64,000 bases of DNA from Lacipirellula parvula (GTDB taxonomy: Bacteria > Planctomycetota > Planctomycetia > Pirellulales > Lacipirellulaceae): positions 5,934,501-5,998,500 of the forward strand of contig NZ_AP021861.1 of assembly GCF_009177095.1 (NCBI RefSeq), read 5' to 3'. Below, one piece after another: positions 41,599 to 52,271 of this stretch. Positions within the stretch are counted from its first letter, which is position 1. Every line of letters begins with the position of its first letter. The notes beneath the pieces were generated by a model. The model had not been told where the DNA came from, did no database searches, and saw only the letters and a program-made list of their open reading frames with translations. A program made the translations under genes and the position numbers.

Positions 41599-44500
41599 TC
41601 ACAACTCACTCCGCAAATAAGCAATCAGATCCGCCATCCCCTGCACATCAATCTCGCGCTCAAACCCTTCCGGCATCAACGACAACCCAGTCGATTCCAT
41701 CACATCGATGTCGGCCCGCGGCACCGTCTGCGTCGCCTTCTCCGCGCCGGTGAGCGTCACCGTGCTCGCCGTCTCCGCCGAGACGACGCCGCTGTGCGCC
41801 AGCCCGTCGACGGTCACGATGTTGTACTGAATGAACTTGGGGTCAACTTCGCGATTGGGATCGAGCACATTCACGAGCAGCGCCTCCGGCGTCCGCGTGA
41901 CGACAGTCGCGAGGTCGGCGCCGACTTCGGTTCCAAATCCTTCGCGACGATGGCAGACCGCACAATTCTTTCGGAAGATCGCCCGCCCCTGCTCCGCGTT
42001 CCCCGCCAGTTGCGGCGCCTCGCGATACGCCTCCAGCACATCGGCTCGCGACGAAACGCCGCCAGCCAGCGCCTTAGCCGCCCGCTCGCGCACCTCGGCA
42101 TCGGCATGCGTGGTGAGCCGCTGCGTCGTCGACGGATCAAGATCCCGCGGCGAAAGTTGTTCGCTTTCGATCGCCGCCACCAGCGCCGCCGCCGTCGCCG
42201 GCCGCGCGAGCAGCAGTTCCGCCCCCTGCAGCCGCAACGCGGGACTCATTCCTCGCCAAGCGGCAACGATCGGTTCAGCGATCGCTTGCTCATCGAACCC
42301 GCCGAGCGCCGCCAGCGCCGCCGCCTGCACCTCCTGCGGCTGATGCGGGGCGATCAACTCGCCAAGCAGCGGCACCACCGTTCCGAACTTGCCCATGCCG
42401 AGTTGGTTGATCGCCGCAACTCTCGCACTCGCTTCTGCATCGCCGTCAGCCGCCACTTGCAACGCGCTCGCAAGCATCGCCTCAACCAATGGCTCCATCG
42501 CTTCAACGCGATCGATCATCTCGCGCCGAACCTCAGCGGCCCGCCCCCCCGCGCCGCGCAGCGCGGCCGCCAACAAATCGCTCGCAAGCGATTGGTTCAA
42601 TTTGCCGACTGCTTTAACATCCCTCGCCAACGATCGCAGTTCGTATTTTTTGCCACGAGCGCCAATCTGGCGGGCGAGTTCCGTGAGAAACCCTCTGCCA
42701 GCCGCAGTCGAGACGAATTCTTGGTCGGCAAGCAGCTTATGCAAGATCGCGTCGCTGCAGAGTTCGAGCGAACTTTGCACGGCAATTTGCATGTCAGCGT
42801 TGTCAACGTCGCGCTTGGCAATCTCCGCGAGCGCATCCATCCGCGCGGGTTCGCGGCAATCGCCCAGCGCGATGGCGACGCGATATCGCACGTTGAGCGC
42901 CGGATCATCGACCATTGCGATGATCGCCTCCTCCAGCAGAGGGCAACTGGACGAATGATTAACGTGATCCCGCAGCCGATGACTTGCCAGCCGCACGGCA
43001 TGTTCGCGCATCTCGGCGTCGGCGTCTGCCAGCAACGTCGTCAGGTCGCTCACGAGCAACTGACGAGCATCGTGCAGTCCATAGAGAGCCAAAAGCCGTC
43101 CTTCAATCGGCGCAGCCTTGTCATTCAGCAATTTCGCAAGCTCATGCGAGGCGGCCAAATCTTGACGACGACTCAACAACCGCGCCGCCGTCGTACGATG
43201 CCAACCGTTCGGGTGCCTCAGCATCGCCACCAACTCCGCCGTCGTCTTCGCATCGCCCGGCAAGGCGCGCGAATACTGCTCACGCCGTTGCTCGTCCGTC
43301 CGGTCAGCGCGAATCGTTCGATACAACCGCCCTTTGTCGCGCCCGCTCGTGAGATCGAGATGCTGCTTGATAATCGGCGGCAAACTATCAGGATGCTCGA
43401 TCACCTCGCGGTACATGTCGAGGATGTATAGATTGCCGTCGGGCCCGTTGGCGAACTGCACGGGACGGAACCAAATATCTTTCGACGCCACGAACTCCCG
43501 CTCCGGCGTCGCCCGCCGCGCGACCAGCGCGATATCGTCGCTCGCCGACTCAAGCGTCTTGCGATGGACCAGATTGCTCCCCACATCGCCGACGAAGGCG
43601 TTGCCGCGATACTCCGCCGGCCACGCATCGCCGGTGTAGATCGTCACGCCGGTCGCACTCGTGAAGTAACCAGCCGGCCGGCCGCCTCCCTCGACAATGC
43701 CGGGGACGATCCCCTTCGCCCGCAGCCGCGTGCGGATCTCGCGCCACGGCTCGACCGGGCTAATGCGAAAGACGTCGGCCGTCGGCCCCTCGACCGCGAT
43801 GCTCCGCAGCGACGACGGTGCGTTGAGATACGGGTTGCGCGACAGGTCGGCATCTTCGTAGACAATCTGCTGGATATGGTTGCTGTTGTTGCATGTGAAC
43901 TCACGCCCCAGCGGATCGATGAAGTAACCATGCTGGCTCGCCCCGCTCTCGGCGCGGATGTCGAGCGTCTTCGGATCGAACGAAAAGTTCCGCCCGCGGA
44001 GCACCAGCGGCTCAGCGTCAGGCTGATCGCCCCGCCGCAAATCGGCCCCGCAGCTGCTCACCGCGACGTGAATCCGGTTATCCAAACCCCAACGAAATGA
44101 ATTCAGTAATCCCTGAACGTTATGCGTCCCAAACCCCGTGAACACGACCTTCCGCACCTCGGCTCGGCCATCGCCGTCGGCGTCCTTCAGGTACAGAATC
44201 TCCGGCGGCGCCCCCACGAACACCCCGCCGTCGTAGCAAAGAATCGCCGTCGGCCAGGCGAGTCCCTCGGCATAGACGCTGCTTTTCTCGAACCGGCCGT
44301 CATGGTCGGCGTCCTCCAGCACGCGAATGCAGCCGAGCATATCGTCGGGGTTCTCGCTGTAGCCGAGCATCTCGACCACGAACATCCGGCCATGCTCGTC
44401 GAAGTCGAGAGCGACCGGGTCGGTCGTCGCCGGCTCCGCAGCGGCCAATTCGAGGGCAAAACCAGGCTCGATCTCGAACGATTCGAGCGCCTTCTCCGGC

Positions 44501-44664
44501 CCGAGCGGCGCGATCCGCGGCAGGTCGCCCGAGTAATCTCGATCGATCGAATCATCCGCAGCGGCCGCCGCGACTGGGCTGGGCGACTCGGCCGACGCTG
44601 GCTGGGAATAGGCCTGAGCCAACAACAGAGCCAGCAACAAATGACGGAAAAGTGCATTCACCAT
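41599..44664 (-). CDS. PVC-type haem-binding CxxCH protein (membrane-bound-dehydrogenase-like)
   Basis: Protein of 1021 residues; ATG at 44664 preferred to a GTG eight codons earlier. Signal peptide: HLLLALLLAQAYSQPASAE. Residues ~55-430 form a beta-propeller of the PQQ-sugar-dehydrogenase-like type (EPGFALELAAAEPATTDPVA then LDFDEHGRMFVVEMLGY; NGPDGNLYILDMYREVIEHP). Residues ~450-880 are HEAT-like helical repeats. The C-terminal domain carries a haem c site (NCAVCHRREGFG) and a 'VTVDGLAHSGVVSAETASTVTL' strand region. This architecture is restricted to PVC bacteria and predicted to be periplasmic electron-transfer or carbohydrate-oxidising. Divergent from the DUF1549 gene; upstream of the ceramidase-like gene. 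Confidence 0.92.
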   Translation of the reverse strand: MVNALFRHLLLALLLAQAYSQPASAESPSPVAAAAADDSIDRDYSGDLPRIAPLGPEKALESFEIEPGFALELAAAEPATTDPVALDFDEHGRMFVVEMLGYSENPDDMLGCIRVLEDADHDGRFEKSSVYAEGLAWPTAILCYDGGVFVGAPPEILYLKDADGDGRAEVRKVVFTGFGTHNVQGLLNSFRWGLDNRIHVAVSSCGADLRRGDQPDAEPLVLRGRNFSFDPKTLDIRAESGASQHGYFIDPLGREFTCNNSNHIQQIVYEDADLSRNPYLNAPSSLRSIAVEGPTADVFRISPVEPWREIRTRLRAKGIVPGIVEGGGRPAGYFTSATGVTIYTGDAWPAEYRGNAFVGDVGSNLVHRKTLESASDDIALVARRATPEREFVASKDIWFRPVQFANGPDGNLYILDMYREVIEHPDSLPPIIKQHLDLTSGRDKGRLYRTIRADRTDEQRREQYSRALPGDAKTTAELVAMLRHPNGWHRTTAARLLSRRQDLAASHELAKLLNDKAAPIEGRLLALYGLHDARQLLVSDLTTLLADADAEMREHAVRLASHRLRDHVNHSSSCPLLEEAIIAMVDDPALNVRYRVAIALGDCREPARMDALAEIAKRDVDNADMQIAVQSSLELCSDAILHKLLADQEFVSTAAGRGFLTELARQIGARGKKYELRSLARDVKAVGKLNQSLASDLLAAALRGAGGRAAEVRREMIDRVEAMEPLVEAMLASALQVAADGDAEASARVAAINQLGMGKFGTVVPLLGELIAPHQPQEVQAAALAALGGFDEQAIAEPIVAAWRGMSPALRLQGAELLLARPATAAALVAAIESEQLSPRDLDPSTTQRLTTHADAEVRERAAKALAGGVSSRADVLEAYREAPQLAGNAEQGRAIFRKNCAVCHRREGFGTEVGADLATVVTRTPEALLVNVLDPNREVDPKFIQYNIVTVDGLAHSGVVSAETASTVTLTGAEKATQTVPRADIDVMESTGLSLMPEGFEREIDVQGMADLIAYLRSEL

Positions 44665-44965
44665 GCCCCACAGCTTACATCGCGTCACCGCCGGCGACCA
44701 CCTGCCGCTCGCCCTTTGCTACCAAACTTCCCGCTCGGCCCCGTTTTCAGGAATTCCTCCGCTCACCACCGTCTTGAAACGAGGGATGCTGTCCGAAAGC
44801 ACGGAATCTCCTTGGCGGGCGTCAGCAAGTGCCGGCGTTCGCAATCGGACCTAATCGCCGGGAATTCCACGTTGACGCATCGACTTTAAACCACTCGCAA
44901 CATGGCTCAATCGATGGCCTAATGAATCGCCAACAGGCGGTAAGGCCGCTTATAATTACGAGACT
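44665..44965. promoter_or_regulatory. Divergent promoter region of the two cytochrome-type units
   Basis: No gene seen. A perfect TATAAT lies at 44951-44956, only nine bases before the ATG of the DUF1549 gene, with no good -35 box at 16-18 bases. Reading frames here are not protein-like. Confidence 0.45.
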
Positions 44966-47900
44966 ATGCCACACTCTCCTCTTGAGCGCGATCGCGCTCC
45001 CCAACGGCGTTGGCGGCGGTTCTCGTGCAAACTCGCGCGGCTGGCCGGCGTTTTGCTGGTCGCCACGCTCTGCCCTGCCACGCGCGGCGCCGAGCGAAAG
45101 ATCGACTACAACCGCGATGTGCGGCCGATCCTCTCCGAGAACTGCTTCGCCTGCCACGGGTTCGACGAGGCGGGACGCCAAGCCGATCTGCGACTCGACG
45201 AAGCCGACTCGGCCCTGGCCGATCGCGACGGCCTGCCGGCGATCGTCGCCGGCGACGCCGAGGCGAGCGAAGCGTGGCGGCGGATCGCCAGCGACGATGA
45301 ATTGGAAGTGATGCCGCCAGTCGACTCGCATCGCGAGCTCACGGCCGAGCAAAAGGGAATCTTGCGTAAGTGGATCGACGAGGGCGCCGTCTACGCGAAG
45401 CACTGGGCGTTTATCCCGCCGGTAAAAGCGCCGCTGCCTGAAGTAAAGCCTGCCGATTGGCCCCGCAACGAGATCGATCGGTTTGTGCTGGCACGTCTAG
45501 ACGCGGAAGGCCTCCAGCCATCGCCCGCCGCTGACCGGCGGATGGTGATCCGCCGGCTATTTCTTGATCTGACGGGATTGCCGCCGGGCGCGGAGGAAGT
45601 CGAAGCATTCGTCGCCGACGAGCGGCCCGACGCTTACGAGCGTCTGGTCGATCAGCTGCTCGCCAGCCCCCACTTCGGCGAGCGGATGGCGCTCGAATGG
45701 CTCGACGCGGCCCGCTACGCCGACACGAATGGCTTCTCGATCGACGGCGGCCGGCACATGTGGGTGTGGCGCGACTGGGTGATCAGCGCCTTCAACGAGA
45801 ACATGCCGTACGACCAGTTTCTCTACGAGCAACTCGCCGGCGATCTCATCCCCAATCACTCCGACGATCAACTTGTCGCCAGCGGGTTCCAGCGGAACAA
45901 CATGGTGACCCACGAGGGGGGCACGATCCCCGAGGAGAATCTCACCAACTACAACGCCGATCGTGTGAAGACGCTCGGCGAAGCGGTGCTAGGACTCACG
46001 CTCGGCTGCGCCCAGTGTCACGATCATAAGTACGATCCGCTCACGCAGCGGGAGTACTACCAGTTCTTCGCCTACTTCAACACGCTGAGCGACATCGGCC
46101 TCGACGGCAACGCGGGCGTCAATCCGCGGCCTTATTTCCAAGCGAAGACGACGCTGCCTGACTCCGAACTGCCGGCGCTACGTGGCCGAATTGCGGAACT
46201 CAAGCAGGCGCTCGCCGCTCCCGACACCGTAGCCATCGAAAGCTGGGCCGCCGAGCAGCGTGCCAAGCTCGCCGCGCGCGGACGTGACTTCGCGGTGAAG
46301 CCGGCCAAGCTGCTGAAGATGAGCGCCCCGAATCGCGGTTTTGGCTTTGGCGTCGAAGAAGACCGCTTCGCGCGGGTGACGCAGCCCGAGGGGATGGTGG
46401 CGTACGACATGTCGCTGGAACTTCCGGCGGACGATCGTCCGATGACGGGCTTACTGATCGTCTTCCATCACGACGACAAGGCGCCGGGTGGCGGCCGCGG
46501 GCATGGCAAGATGTACTCGCCAGAAGCGGGGGCGCCCGACCAGGGGACGTTCGTCGTCACGTCGTTCTCAGCGAGCGTCGACGTCGTGCCGGGCGATCAG
46601 ATCAACCTCCACCGCTTGCTCGACGCGAAGCAAGTAACGGCTAACTCGTGGCGGGACGATTACCGGCCTGAGCATGTGCTCAACACTCTCAACGACAATG
46701 GTTGGTCGCCAAAGATTGCCGTCACGGGACCGGCGCACCTGACCGTCACCTTTGCCGAGCCGATCTTTGCGAAACAGACGCCGTATCTCACCGCGCAGGT
46801 GAATTTCGGGCACGGCAACGCGCTCTCCGCAGCAAAGTTTGAATTCGAGGCCATGTACGGCGAAGACCCCGACAGCGACCTCCCCGCCGAGGTGATCGCC
46901 GCCGTTAACCGGAGCGTGAACGACCGCAGCGACGCCGATCGAGCACTGCTCGCAAAGTACTACGCCGAGCATGGCGCGCCCGCCGCGCGGCAGCGGGTCG
47001 AACTCGCCAACCTTGAAGAGCGCGTTCGCGTACTGACGGAAAAATTCTCGACGATGGTGATGGATCAGGCCGAAACGCCGCGCGAGACGTTTATTCTGGA
47101 GCGTGGCAACTACGCCGCTCCGACTGAAAAGGTGACGCCTGGCACGCCTGCCGCGCTGCCGGCGCTGCCTGAGGGCGCCCCAGCAAATCGGCTGGGCCTC
47201 GCCCAATGGGCAACCATGCCGAACAACCCGCTCACCGCGCGTGTGGCGGTCAATCGCTTCTGGCAAACGCTGTTCGGCACGGGCATCGTCAAGACGACAG
47301 CCGACTTCGGCGCTCAAGGCGAATGGCCGAGCCATCCCGAGTTGCTCGATTGGCTCGCGGTCGACTTCATTGAACATGGTTGGGACGTGAAGCGGCTCGT
47401 GCGGCAGATCGTCACCTCGGCGACCTATCGCCAAACCTCTGCAGCCAGCGAAGAGCTGATCGCGCGCGATCCGGCAAACCAGTTGCTTGCCCGCGGGCCG
47501 CGGTTCCGCTTGTCGGCCGAGTTCATTCGCGACGGCGCACTGAAGACGAGCGGCCTGCTCGTCGATCGCGTCGGCGGGCCGAGCGTCAACCCGTACACGC
47601 CGGGCGACCTGTGGCGCGAGATCAGCCACTACGGCAGTTCGCCGGCGACGTCGCAGGCGTTCGTGCAAGATCACGGCGAGAAGCTGTACCGCCGTTCGCT
47701 TTACACCTATTGGAAGCGAACCGTCCCGCCGCCGAATATGGCGGCGTTCGACGCCCCCAATCGCGAGATCTGCACGATCCAACGGGCCTCGACGACGACG
47801 CCGTTGCAGGCCCTCGTGATGCTCAACGACGTGCAGTTCGTCGAAGCGACCCGAGCGCTCGCGGAAAGGATGATTGGCCACAGCGGCGACGACGCCGCGC

Positions 47901-48142
47901 GGCTGCGGTGGGGATTTGAAGAGTGCACGTCGCGGGCTCCGACGGATGAGGAGTTAGTGGTGCTTGCCGAAATGCTGGGTCGCGAACGTTCGCGTTACGC
48001 CGCCGATGAACCGGCCGCGAAGGCATACCTCGCCGGCGGCGAGTCGGTGCGCGACGAGCAGATCCCGCTGGCCGAGCATGCCGCGTGGTCGCAAGTGGCG
48101 TCGTTGATGATGAACCTCAGTGAAGCCGTAACGAGGAATTAA
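44966..48142 (+). CDS. PSCyt1-DUF1549-DUF1553 protein
   Basis: Protein of 1058 residues. A basic N-terminus and hydrophobic segment ([18 protein letters not shown]) look like a signal peptide. PSCyt1 haem domain: [20 protein letters not shown], ending at [17 protein letters not shown]1549 follows ([46 protein letters not shown], and a second CAQCHDH). After a ~300-residue insert of beta character ([20 protein letters not shown]) comes DUF1553/PSD1 ([40 protein letters not shown]). Predicted periplasmic multi-haem protein working with the DUF1501 protein; substrate unknown. Confidence 0.94.
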   Translation: MPHSPLERDRAPQRRWRRFSCKLARLAGVLLVATLCPATRGAERKIDYNRDVRPILSENCFACHGFDEAGRQADLRLDEADSALADRDGLPAIVAGDAEASEAWRRIASDDELEVMPPVDSHRELTAEQKGILRKWIDEGAVYAKHWAFIPPVKAPLPEVKPADWPRNEIDRFVLARLDAEGLQPSPAADRRMVIRRLFLDLTGLPPGAEEVEAFVADERPDAYERLVDQLLASPHFGERMALEWLDAARYADTNGFSIDGGRHMWVWRDWVISAFNENMPYDQFLYEQLAGDLIPNHSDDQLVASGFQRNNMVTHEGGTIPEENLTNYNADRVKTLGEAVLGLTLGCAQCHDHKYDPLTQREYYQFFAYFNTLSDIGLDGNAGVNPRPYFQAKTTLPDSELPALRGRIAELKQALAAPDTVAIESWAAEQRAKLAARGRDFAVKPAKLLKMSAPNRGFGFGVEEDRFARVTQPEGMVAYDMSLELPADDRPMTGLLIVFHHDDKAPGGGRGHGKMYSPEAGAPDQGTFVVTSFSASVDVVPGDQINLHRLLDAKQVTANSWRDDYRPEHVLNTLNDNGWSPKIAVTGPAHLTVTFAEPIFAKQTPYLTAQVNFGHGNALSAAKFEFEAMYGEDPDSDLPAEVIAAVNRSVNDRSDADRALLAKYYAEHGAPAARQRVELANLEERVRVLTEKFSTMVMDQAETPRETFILERGNYAAPTEKVTPGTPAALPALPEGAPANRLGLAQWATMPNNPLTARVAVNRFWQTLFGTGIVKTTADFGAQGEWPSHPELLDWLAVDFIEHGWDVKRLVRQIVTSATYRQTSAASEELIARDPANQLLARGPRFRLSAEFIRDGALKTSGLLVDRVGGPSVNPYTPGDLWREISHYGSSPATSQAFVQDHGEKLYRRSLYTYWKRTVPPPNMAAFDAPNREICTIQRASTTTPLQALVMLNDVQFVEATRALAERMIGHSGDDAARLRWGFEECTSRAPTDEELVVLAEMLGRERSRYAADEPAAKAYLAGGESVRDEQIPLAEHAAWSQVASLMMNLSEAVTRN

Positions 48143-48143
48143 C

Positions 48144-49616
48144 GTGATCGATCCATCTGAAGAATTCGCACGGCACATTACGCGGCGCACCTTTCTTGGC
48201 GGCGCGGCGGGGACGCTCGGAACGGCAGCACTCGGCTCTTTGCTCGCGGGACATGCGGGGAGCACGTTCGCGGCGGCGGCGGGCGGCATCGCGACCAACT
48301 CGTTGGGGTTGCCGCACTTCGCGCCGAAGGCGAAGCGCGTGCTCTGCCTCTTCCAATCGGAAGGGTTCTCGCACGTCGACTTGTTCGATCACAAGCCGAA
48401 CCTCACCAAATTCCACGGCAAAGAAATCCCGCCGTCGGTCAAGGGCGAGCAACGGCTCACCGGCATGACCTCCGGCCAGTCGGCATTTCCGGTCGTCGCG
48501 CCGCTGTGGCCTGGGCGGAAATGCGGCCAACAGGGAACGTGGATGAGCGACCTGCTCCCCCACATGCAAACGATCGCCGACGAGATGTGCATCATCAAGT
48601 CGATGCATACCGAAGCGATCAACCACGACCCGGCGATTACGTACATCAACACCGGCAACCAACAGCCAGGCTACGCGAGCATGGGGGCGTGGATGAGCTA
48701 TGGGCTCGGCAGCCTCAACGAAAACCTGCCGACGTTCATCGCGATGGTGTCGCAAGGCTCGGGCAAGAATCCAGGACAGCCGATCTTCTCGCGACTGTGG
48801 GGGAGCGGGTTCCTGCCGTCGTCGCATCAAGGCGTCGGCCTGCGGCCTGGCGCCAACCCGGTGCTTTACCTCAAAGATCCGCCGGGGACGAACCGCGAGC
48901 AACGACGCGCGATGCTCGACGACCTCGCCCATCTCAATCACCTGCGGGCGCGTGAGCTGGGCGATCCTGAAACGCTCACACGGATTAACGCCTACGAGAT
49001 GGCGTTCCGCATGCAAACCTCGGTGCCGGAACTGACCGACACGAGCGACGAATCACCCGAGACGCTCGACTCGTACGGCCCGGAGGTCGCGAAGGCAGGA
49101 AGCTATGCGGCGAATTGCTTGCTTGCGCGGCGGCTGTTGGAGCGCGACGTGCGGTTTGTGCAGTTGTTCCACCGCGGGTGGGATCAGCATATCGCCATCC
49201 AGAAGCAACTGCCGAACCAGTGCAAAGACGTTGATCAACCGACGGCCGCGCTGATCAAAGACTTGCGGCAACGCGGGCTGCTCGACGACACGCTGGTGAT
49301 CTTCGCCACGGAGTTTGGCCGCACGGTGTTCAGCCAAGGGCGGCTGGGAGATCCGGGGATGGGGCGCGACCATCATGGCCGCTGCTTCACCGTGTGGCTT
49401 GCGGGCGCCGGCGTGAAGCCGGGTATGGAGTACGGCAGCACCGACGACTTCTGCTACAACATCGCCGAGAACCCGGTCCACCTACGCGACCTGCATGCGA
49501 CGATCTTGCATTGCCTCGGGATCGATCACGCGCGGCTGACGTACAAGTTCCGCGGGCTCGATACGAAGCTAACCGGTGTGGAAGAGGCGCATGTGGTGAA
49601 GGGGATATTGGCGTAG
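48144..49616 (+). CDS. DUF1501 family protein, Tat-exported
   Basis: Protein of 490 residues starting at GTG 48144, one base after the stop of the DUF1549 gene, with GAGGA upstream, so the two are translationally linked. A twin-arginine signal ([20 protein letters not shown]) is present. The sulfatase/alkaline-phosphatase-like DUF1501 domain shows [43 protein letters not shown] and [20 protein letters not shown]. Together with PSCyt1/DUF1549/DUF1553 this is the conserved planctomycete pair. Confidence 0.94.
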   Translation: MIDPSEEFARHITRRTFLGGAAGTLGTAALGSLLAGHAGSTFAAAAGGIATNSLGLPHFAPKAKRVLCLFQSEGFSHVDLFDHKPNLTKFHGKEIPPSVKGEQRLTGMTSGQSAFPVVAPLWPGRKCGQQGTWMSDLLPHMQTIADEMCIIKSMHTEAINHDPAITYINTGNQQPGYASMGAWMSYGLGSLNENLPTFIAMVSQGSGKNPGQPIFSRLWGSGFLPSSHQGVGLRPGANPVLYLKDPPGTNREQRRAMLDDLAHLNHLRARELGDPETLTRINAYEMAFRMQTSVPELTDTSDESPETLDSYGPEVAKAGSYAANCLLARRLLERDVRFVQLFHRGWDQHIAIQKQLPNQCKDVDQPTAALIKDLRQRGLLDDTLVIFATEFGRTVFSQGRLGDPGMGRDHHGRCFTVWLAGAGVKPGMEYGSTDDFCYNIAENPVHLRDLHATILHCLGIDHARLTYKFRGLDTKLTGVEEAHVVKGILA

Positions 49617-49632
49617 CGGAAGCTACATCCCC

Positions 49633-49719
49633 CTAGCCCCTGGCTCCGCCAGGGGGTCGGCCACTATGCCGGTCGACATCACCGCGCGTTATGCCACCCC
49701 CGCGCGGAGCCCGGGGCTA
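49633..49719. repeat. CCCCGGGCTCCGCCCGGGG element, full copy
   Basis: Left arm CTAGCCCCTGGCTCCGCCAG, right arm CCCCGCGCGGAGCCCGGGGC to 49719. The core GTCGGCCACTATGCCGGT is close to that of 58643-58733. It lies between convergent genes ending at 49616 and 49741. Confidence 0.85.
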
Positions 49720-49740
49720 AAAGAACTGTGCAACTCACAA

Positions 49741-51075
49741 TCACTGCGCGTAGGCAGTTTGATTCCGCCGCGCTAGCGCATCGGCACGCCCTTCCTTGGC
49801 CGAGTTGCGGAACTCCGCCAACGAATCCTTCAGCGCCGGGTCGCGCCGCACTGCCTCGTCGAGGTCGGTGATCGCGCGATCCCAGTTCTCCATCATCAGG
49901 TACGCCTCGCCGCGGATGGCGTACATGCCGGCGTCGGTCGGATTGCTGTGAAGGGCGTCGGTCGCCGACATCGCCGCCCGATTCGGGCTGCCGAGGCTCA
50001 AGAACGCGCGAGCTTGCAAGCGGTTCACTTCGTTCGACGTATCGCCGTTAGCTGCAGCGGTTTGAAAATCCTCGAGGGCCGTGTCGGGGAAGCCCATCGC
50101 CAGGAGCGTCTCGCCGCGGTGGAGGTAGGCCTCGGTTTGATCGGGATCGAGCGTGATCGATGCGGTGAATTCGATGATCGCCTGGTCGTTCTCGCCGCGG
50201 ACCTGCAGCTCGCGAGCTCGCGCGTAATGTTCGTCGGCCCCGCTGATGACCGGCTTGGCAACGGTTTGTTCAATGATCTCGACTTCAGCCACCTGGGGCT
50301 TGAGCGCCTCTTGCTGCTCGTGGAACACAAATTCGGGGGCGATCGCTTCGGCGCGGGCGAGCTTCTCCTCGGAGGCGGTCGTGGCGCCGTCGTCTTGCAG
50401 GTCGCGACTCCAGCGATAGTAGGCTTCGCCGAGCTTCGGCGTGACGATGGCGGCGAGCGCGGGATCTTCGACGAGCGTTTGCTCAAGATCGGCCACCGCT
50501 CGATCGTACTGCCCGCGCTTCAAATAGACCAAGCCGCGCGTGTGGTACGCGGCCGCGTTGTGCTGATTGAGCCGGATCGCTTGCGTCGCGTCGCGGAGGG
50601 CGTTGAACCGATCGCCTAACTCCATGTAGGCGACGGCGCGTTGTTCGTAGCCGGCCGGGTTGTTCGGTGCGAATGCGATCGCGTCGCTGAAGTCGTCCTT
50701 CGCCGTGTCGGGGAATCCCATCCGCAGGTAGGCGATGCCGCGCTTGCGGAAGAGTTCGGCCGAGGCGGCGTCTCCCGTCGGCGGTTGCACCGCGGCGTTT
50801 GACGATTTGAGCGCCATAGTGAACTGTTCGACGGCTTGCTGATAGTCGCCTTGTTCTAGCAGCTTGCTGCCTGCCGCAGACTGCTGGGCGGCCGCGGCGA
50901 GTGCGCTGTCGTCGACGGCTGCCGGCGCTGGAGTGGCAGTCGTCGCGGCGGGCGGAGTGTTCGGAGCAGCAGGCTGAGCGGCGGTTTCAATCGGCGACTG
51001 CGAGCAACCGCTGCCAAGCGGAAGCATCAGCGAGAGACCGAGAGCGGCACCAATGGATCGACGAGTCGTGAACAT
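49741..51075 (-). CDS. TPR-repeat lipoprotein
   Basis: Protein of 444 residues from the ATG at 51075; 31 residues of upstream frame rejected. Lipoprotein signal: LGLSLMLPLGSGC. A Pro/Ala linker precedes about seven TPR units: SKLLEQGDYQQAVEQFTMAL, KRGIAYLRMGFPDTAKDDFS, QRAVAYMELGDRFNALRDAT, TRGLVYLKRGQYDRAVADLE, then ARELQVRGENDQAIIEFTAS, HRGETLLAMGFPDTALEDFQ and IRGEAYLMMENWDRAITDLD. A protein-interaction scaffold in the envelope; partner unknown. Confidence 0.88.
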   Translation of the reverse strand: MFTTRRSIGAALGLSLMLPLGSGCSQSPIETAAQPAAPNTPPAATTATPAPAAVDDSALAAAAQQSAAGSKLLEQGDYQQAVEQFTMALKSSNAAVQPPTGDAASAELFRKRGIAYLRMGFPDTAKDDFSDAIAFAPNNPAGYEQRAVAYMELGDRFNALRDATQAIRLNQHNAAAYHTRGLVYLKRGQYDRAVADLEQTLVEDPALAAIVTPKLGEAYYRWSRDLQDDGATTASEEKLARAEAIAPEFVFHEQQEALKPQVAEVEIIEQTVAKPVISGADEHYARARELQVRGENDQAIIEFTASITLDPDQTEAYLHRGETLLAMGFPDTALEDFQTAAANGDTSNEVNRLQARAFLSLGSPNRAAMSATDALHSNPTDAGMYAIRGEAYLMMENWDRAITDLDEAVRRDPALKDSLAEFRNSAKEGRADALARRNQTAYAQ

Positions 51076-51256
51076 AAGACGCCTTCGACAGGCAAGCGAC
51101 GAGTGAAGAGAAGGAGGTCGCTTCAATATACCTTTCATTTCTGGTGGAGCGCGAGATTGGCCGGGCAATCGTCACAATCAGCTTCTCAAGCGTGAAGCGG
51201 GCCAATTTGCAACGAGTTTGCCGGCTGAATGCTCGCGGCGGGCCGCCTGGCGCCGC

Positions 51257-51643
51257 TCACCCCGGGTTTTTCAAGAACCGCTTCGCCGCGTCGGTCAGCT
51301 CTCGGAGTCGCTGTTCCAGTTCGCCAACCGCGGCAGCGCCGTCCGGCATCGATCGCGCCGACGCCATATGCTCGAGCCGCGAGGCGGCGGCCGCCATGTC
51401 GCCCGCGCTGAGCGTGGCGGCGAGTCCCTTGAGGCTATGAGCGGCGCGATGGAGCGCCGGCAGGTCGTTGCGCATCACTGCCTGACGCACCTTCTCGTAG
51501 AGCGGCGGCGCATCTTCCAGGAAGATGTCGATGATCGCCCGCAGCAGCTCGCGGTCGCCTGCGAGCCGGCTGAGGGCGTCGTCAACGTTCATCGGAGACG
51601 GCGGCGAGTCGCTATCGTCTCGTAACGACGCGATGCTGCTCAT
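51257..51643 (-). CDS. Stand-alone Hpt (histidine phosphotransfer) protein
   Basis: Protein of 128 residues. Four-helix Hpt domain with the phospho-accepting H69 in RAAHSLKGLA; flanking helices LRAIIDIFLEDAPPLYEKVR and MAAAASRLEHMASARSM. It ends in a short helix (LTDAAKRFLKNPG). ATG at 51643. Hpt proteins pass phosphate from a hybrid kinase receiver to a response regulator. No kinase is adjacent, but a hybrid kinase without its own Hpt lies at 60479 in the same window. Confidence 0.93.
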   Translation of the reverse strand: MSSIASLRDDSDSPPSPMNVDDALSRLAGDRELLRAIIDIFLEDAPPLYEKVRQAVMRNDLPALHRAAHSLKGLAATLSAGDMAAAASRLEHMASARSMPDGAAAVGELEQRLRELTDAAKRFLKNPG

Positions 51644-52074
51644 GGTTCTGTCCTAAGGCTTGGCGTCCCGACTCGCCGGCACATGCGACGTCGCTGCGGC
51701 GTGCGTCGAGTCTCGACTGAATTTCACCCCCGCGATGGCATTGGAAGCAAACTCCGTTCCGTCGTTGCGGCCAGAAGAGCTGACGAATCGGAGCTATGTA
51801 ACGGTTGTAGATCGTTCGCCTGCGCCGGTGCGCGTTCGTAGTGGAAGCCGCGCGGCCGATTCGTCGAGTGGACGACCAACGTGCAATTCGTCGCGAGCAC
51901 GCCTAAAGGCCTATTTTACCGCACGAAATGGCATTGGCACATCACTTGCGTTCCGATTGTTCGTCTGGCAGTCAGCCGACAAATCATCTTCGCCGCTTCC
52001 GCCGCTCGGGAAACTCGTCGTGCAACCGAGTAGCAGCCGCAGACGGCGACGTTCAATGACACTGGAGAGAGACC
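51644..52074. other. Intergenic region carrying a sigma-54 promoter
   Basis: No gene recognised in this stretch of about 430 bases; the open frame through it is Arg/Ser-rich. The right part holds the sigma-54 promoter at 51935, and the predicted leader of about 114 bases. Confidence 0.5.
51935..51950 (+). promoter_or_regulatory. Sigma-54 (-24/-12) promoter of the CsbD/lipoprotein unit
   Basis: TGGCAC ATCAC TTGCG matches TGGCAC N5 TTGCW except for the final W; GG-to-GC spacing is 12 bases. Predicted +1 near 51961, upstream of the small membrane protein at 52075. Confidence 0.72.
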
Positions 52075-52218
52075 ATGAAACGTCAACATTCATCATCGCG
52101 TCCGAAGCCGCAACTGAACCGCGCGGGCAAGATCAAGTACGGCATCTTTGCCTGGTTGCTGGGTCTACCGCTGCCGATCATCATTCTCGCGCTGTTCTTC
52201 CGCGGCTGCGACTTCTAG
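52075..52218 (+). CDS. Small single-span membrane protein
   Basis: Protein of 47 residues: a basic N-terminal half (MKRQHSSSRPKPQLNRAGKI), then one hydrophobic segment (GIFAWLLGLPLPIIILALFF) and RGCDF. ATG at 52075 with GGAGAGA upstream. First gene after a sigma-54 promoter, 53 bases before a CsbD gene, so a small stress-induced envelope protein is likely. No family recognised. Confidence 0.65.
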   Translation: MKRQHSSSRPKPQLNRAGKIKYGIFAWLLGLPLPIIILALFFRGCDF

Positions 52219-52271
52219 TCGCGCCGACGGAAAACTTGCTCACTAAGAACATTTCCACTCGGGAGGGAGCC

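Noticed and set aside
41794-43431. 545-residue plus-strand reading frame
   Set aside because: It is antisense to the haem-protein gene, Arg/Gln/His-rich, with no domain; a high-GC shadow.
46568-47881. 437-residue minus-strand reading frame
   Set aside because: Antisense to the DUF1549/DUF1553 gene; basic composition and no recognisable motif.
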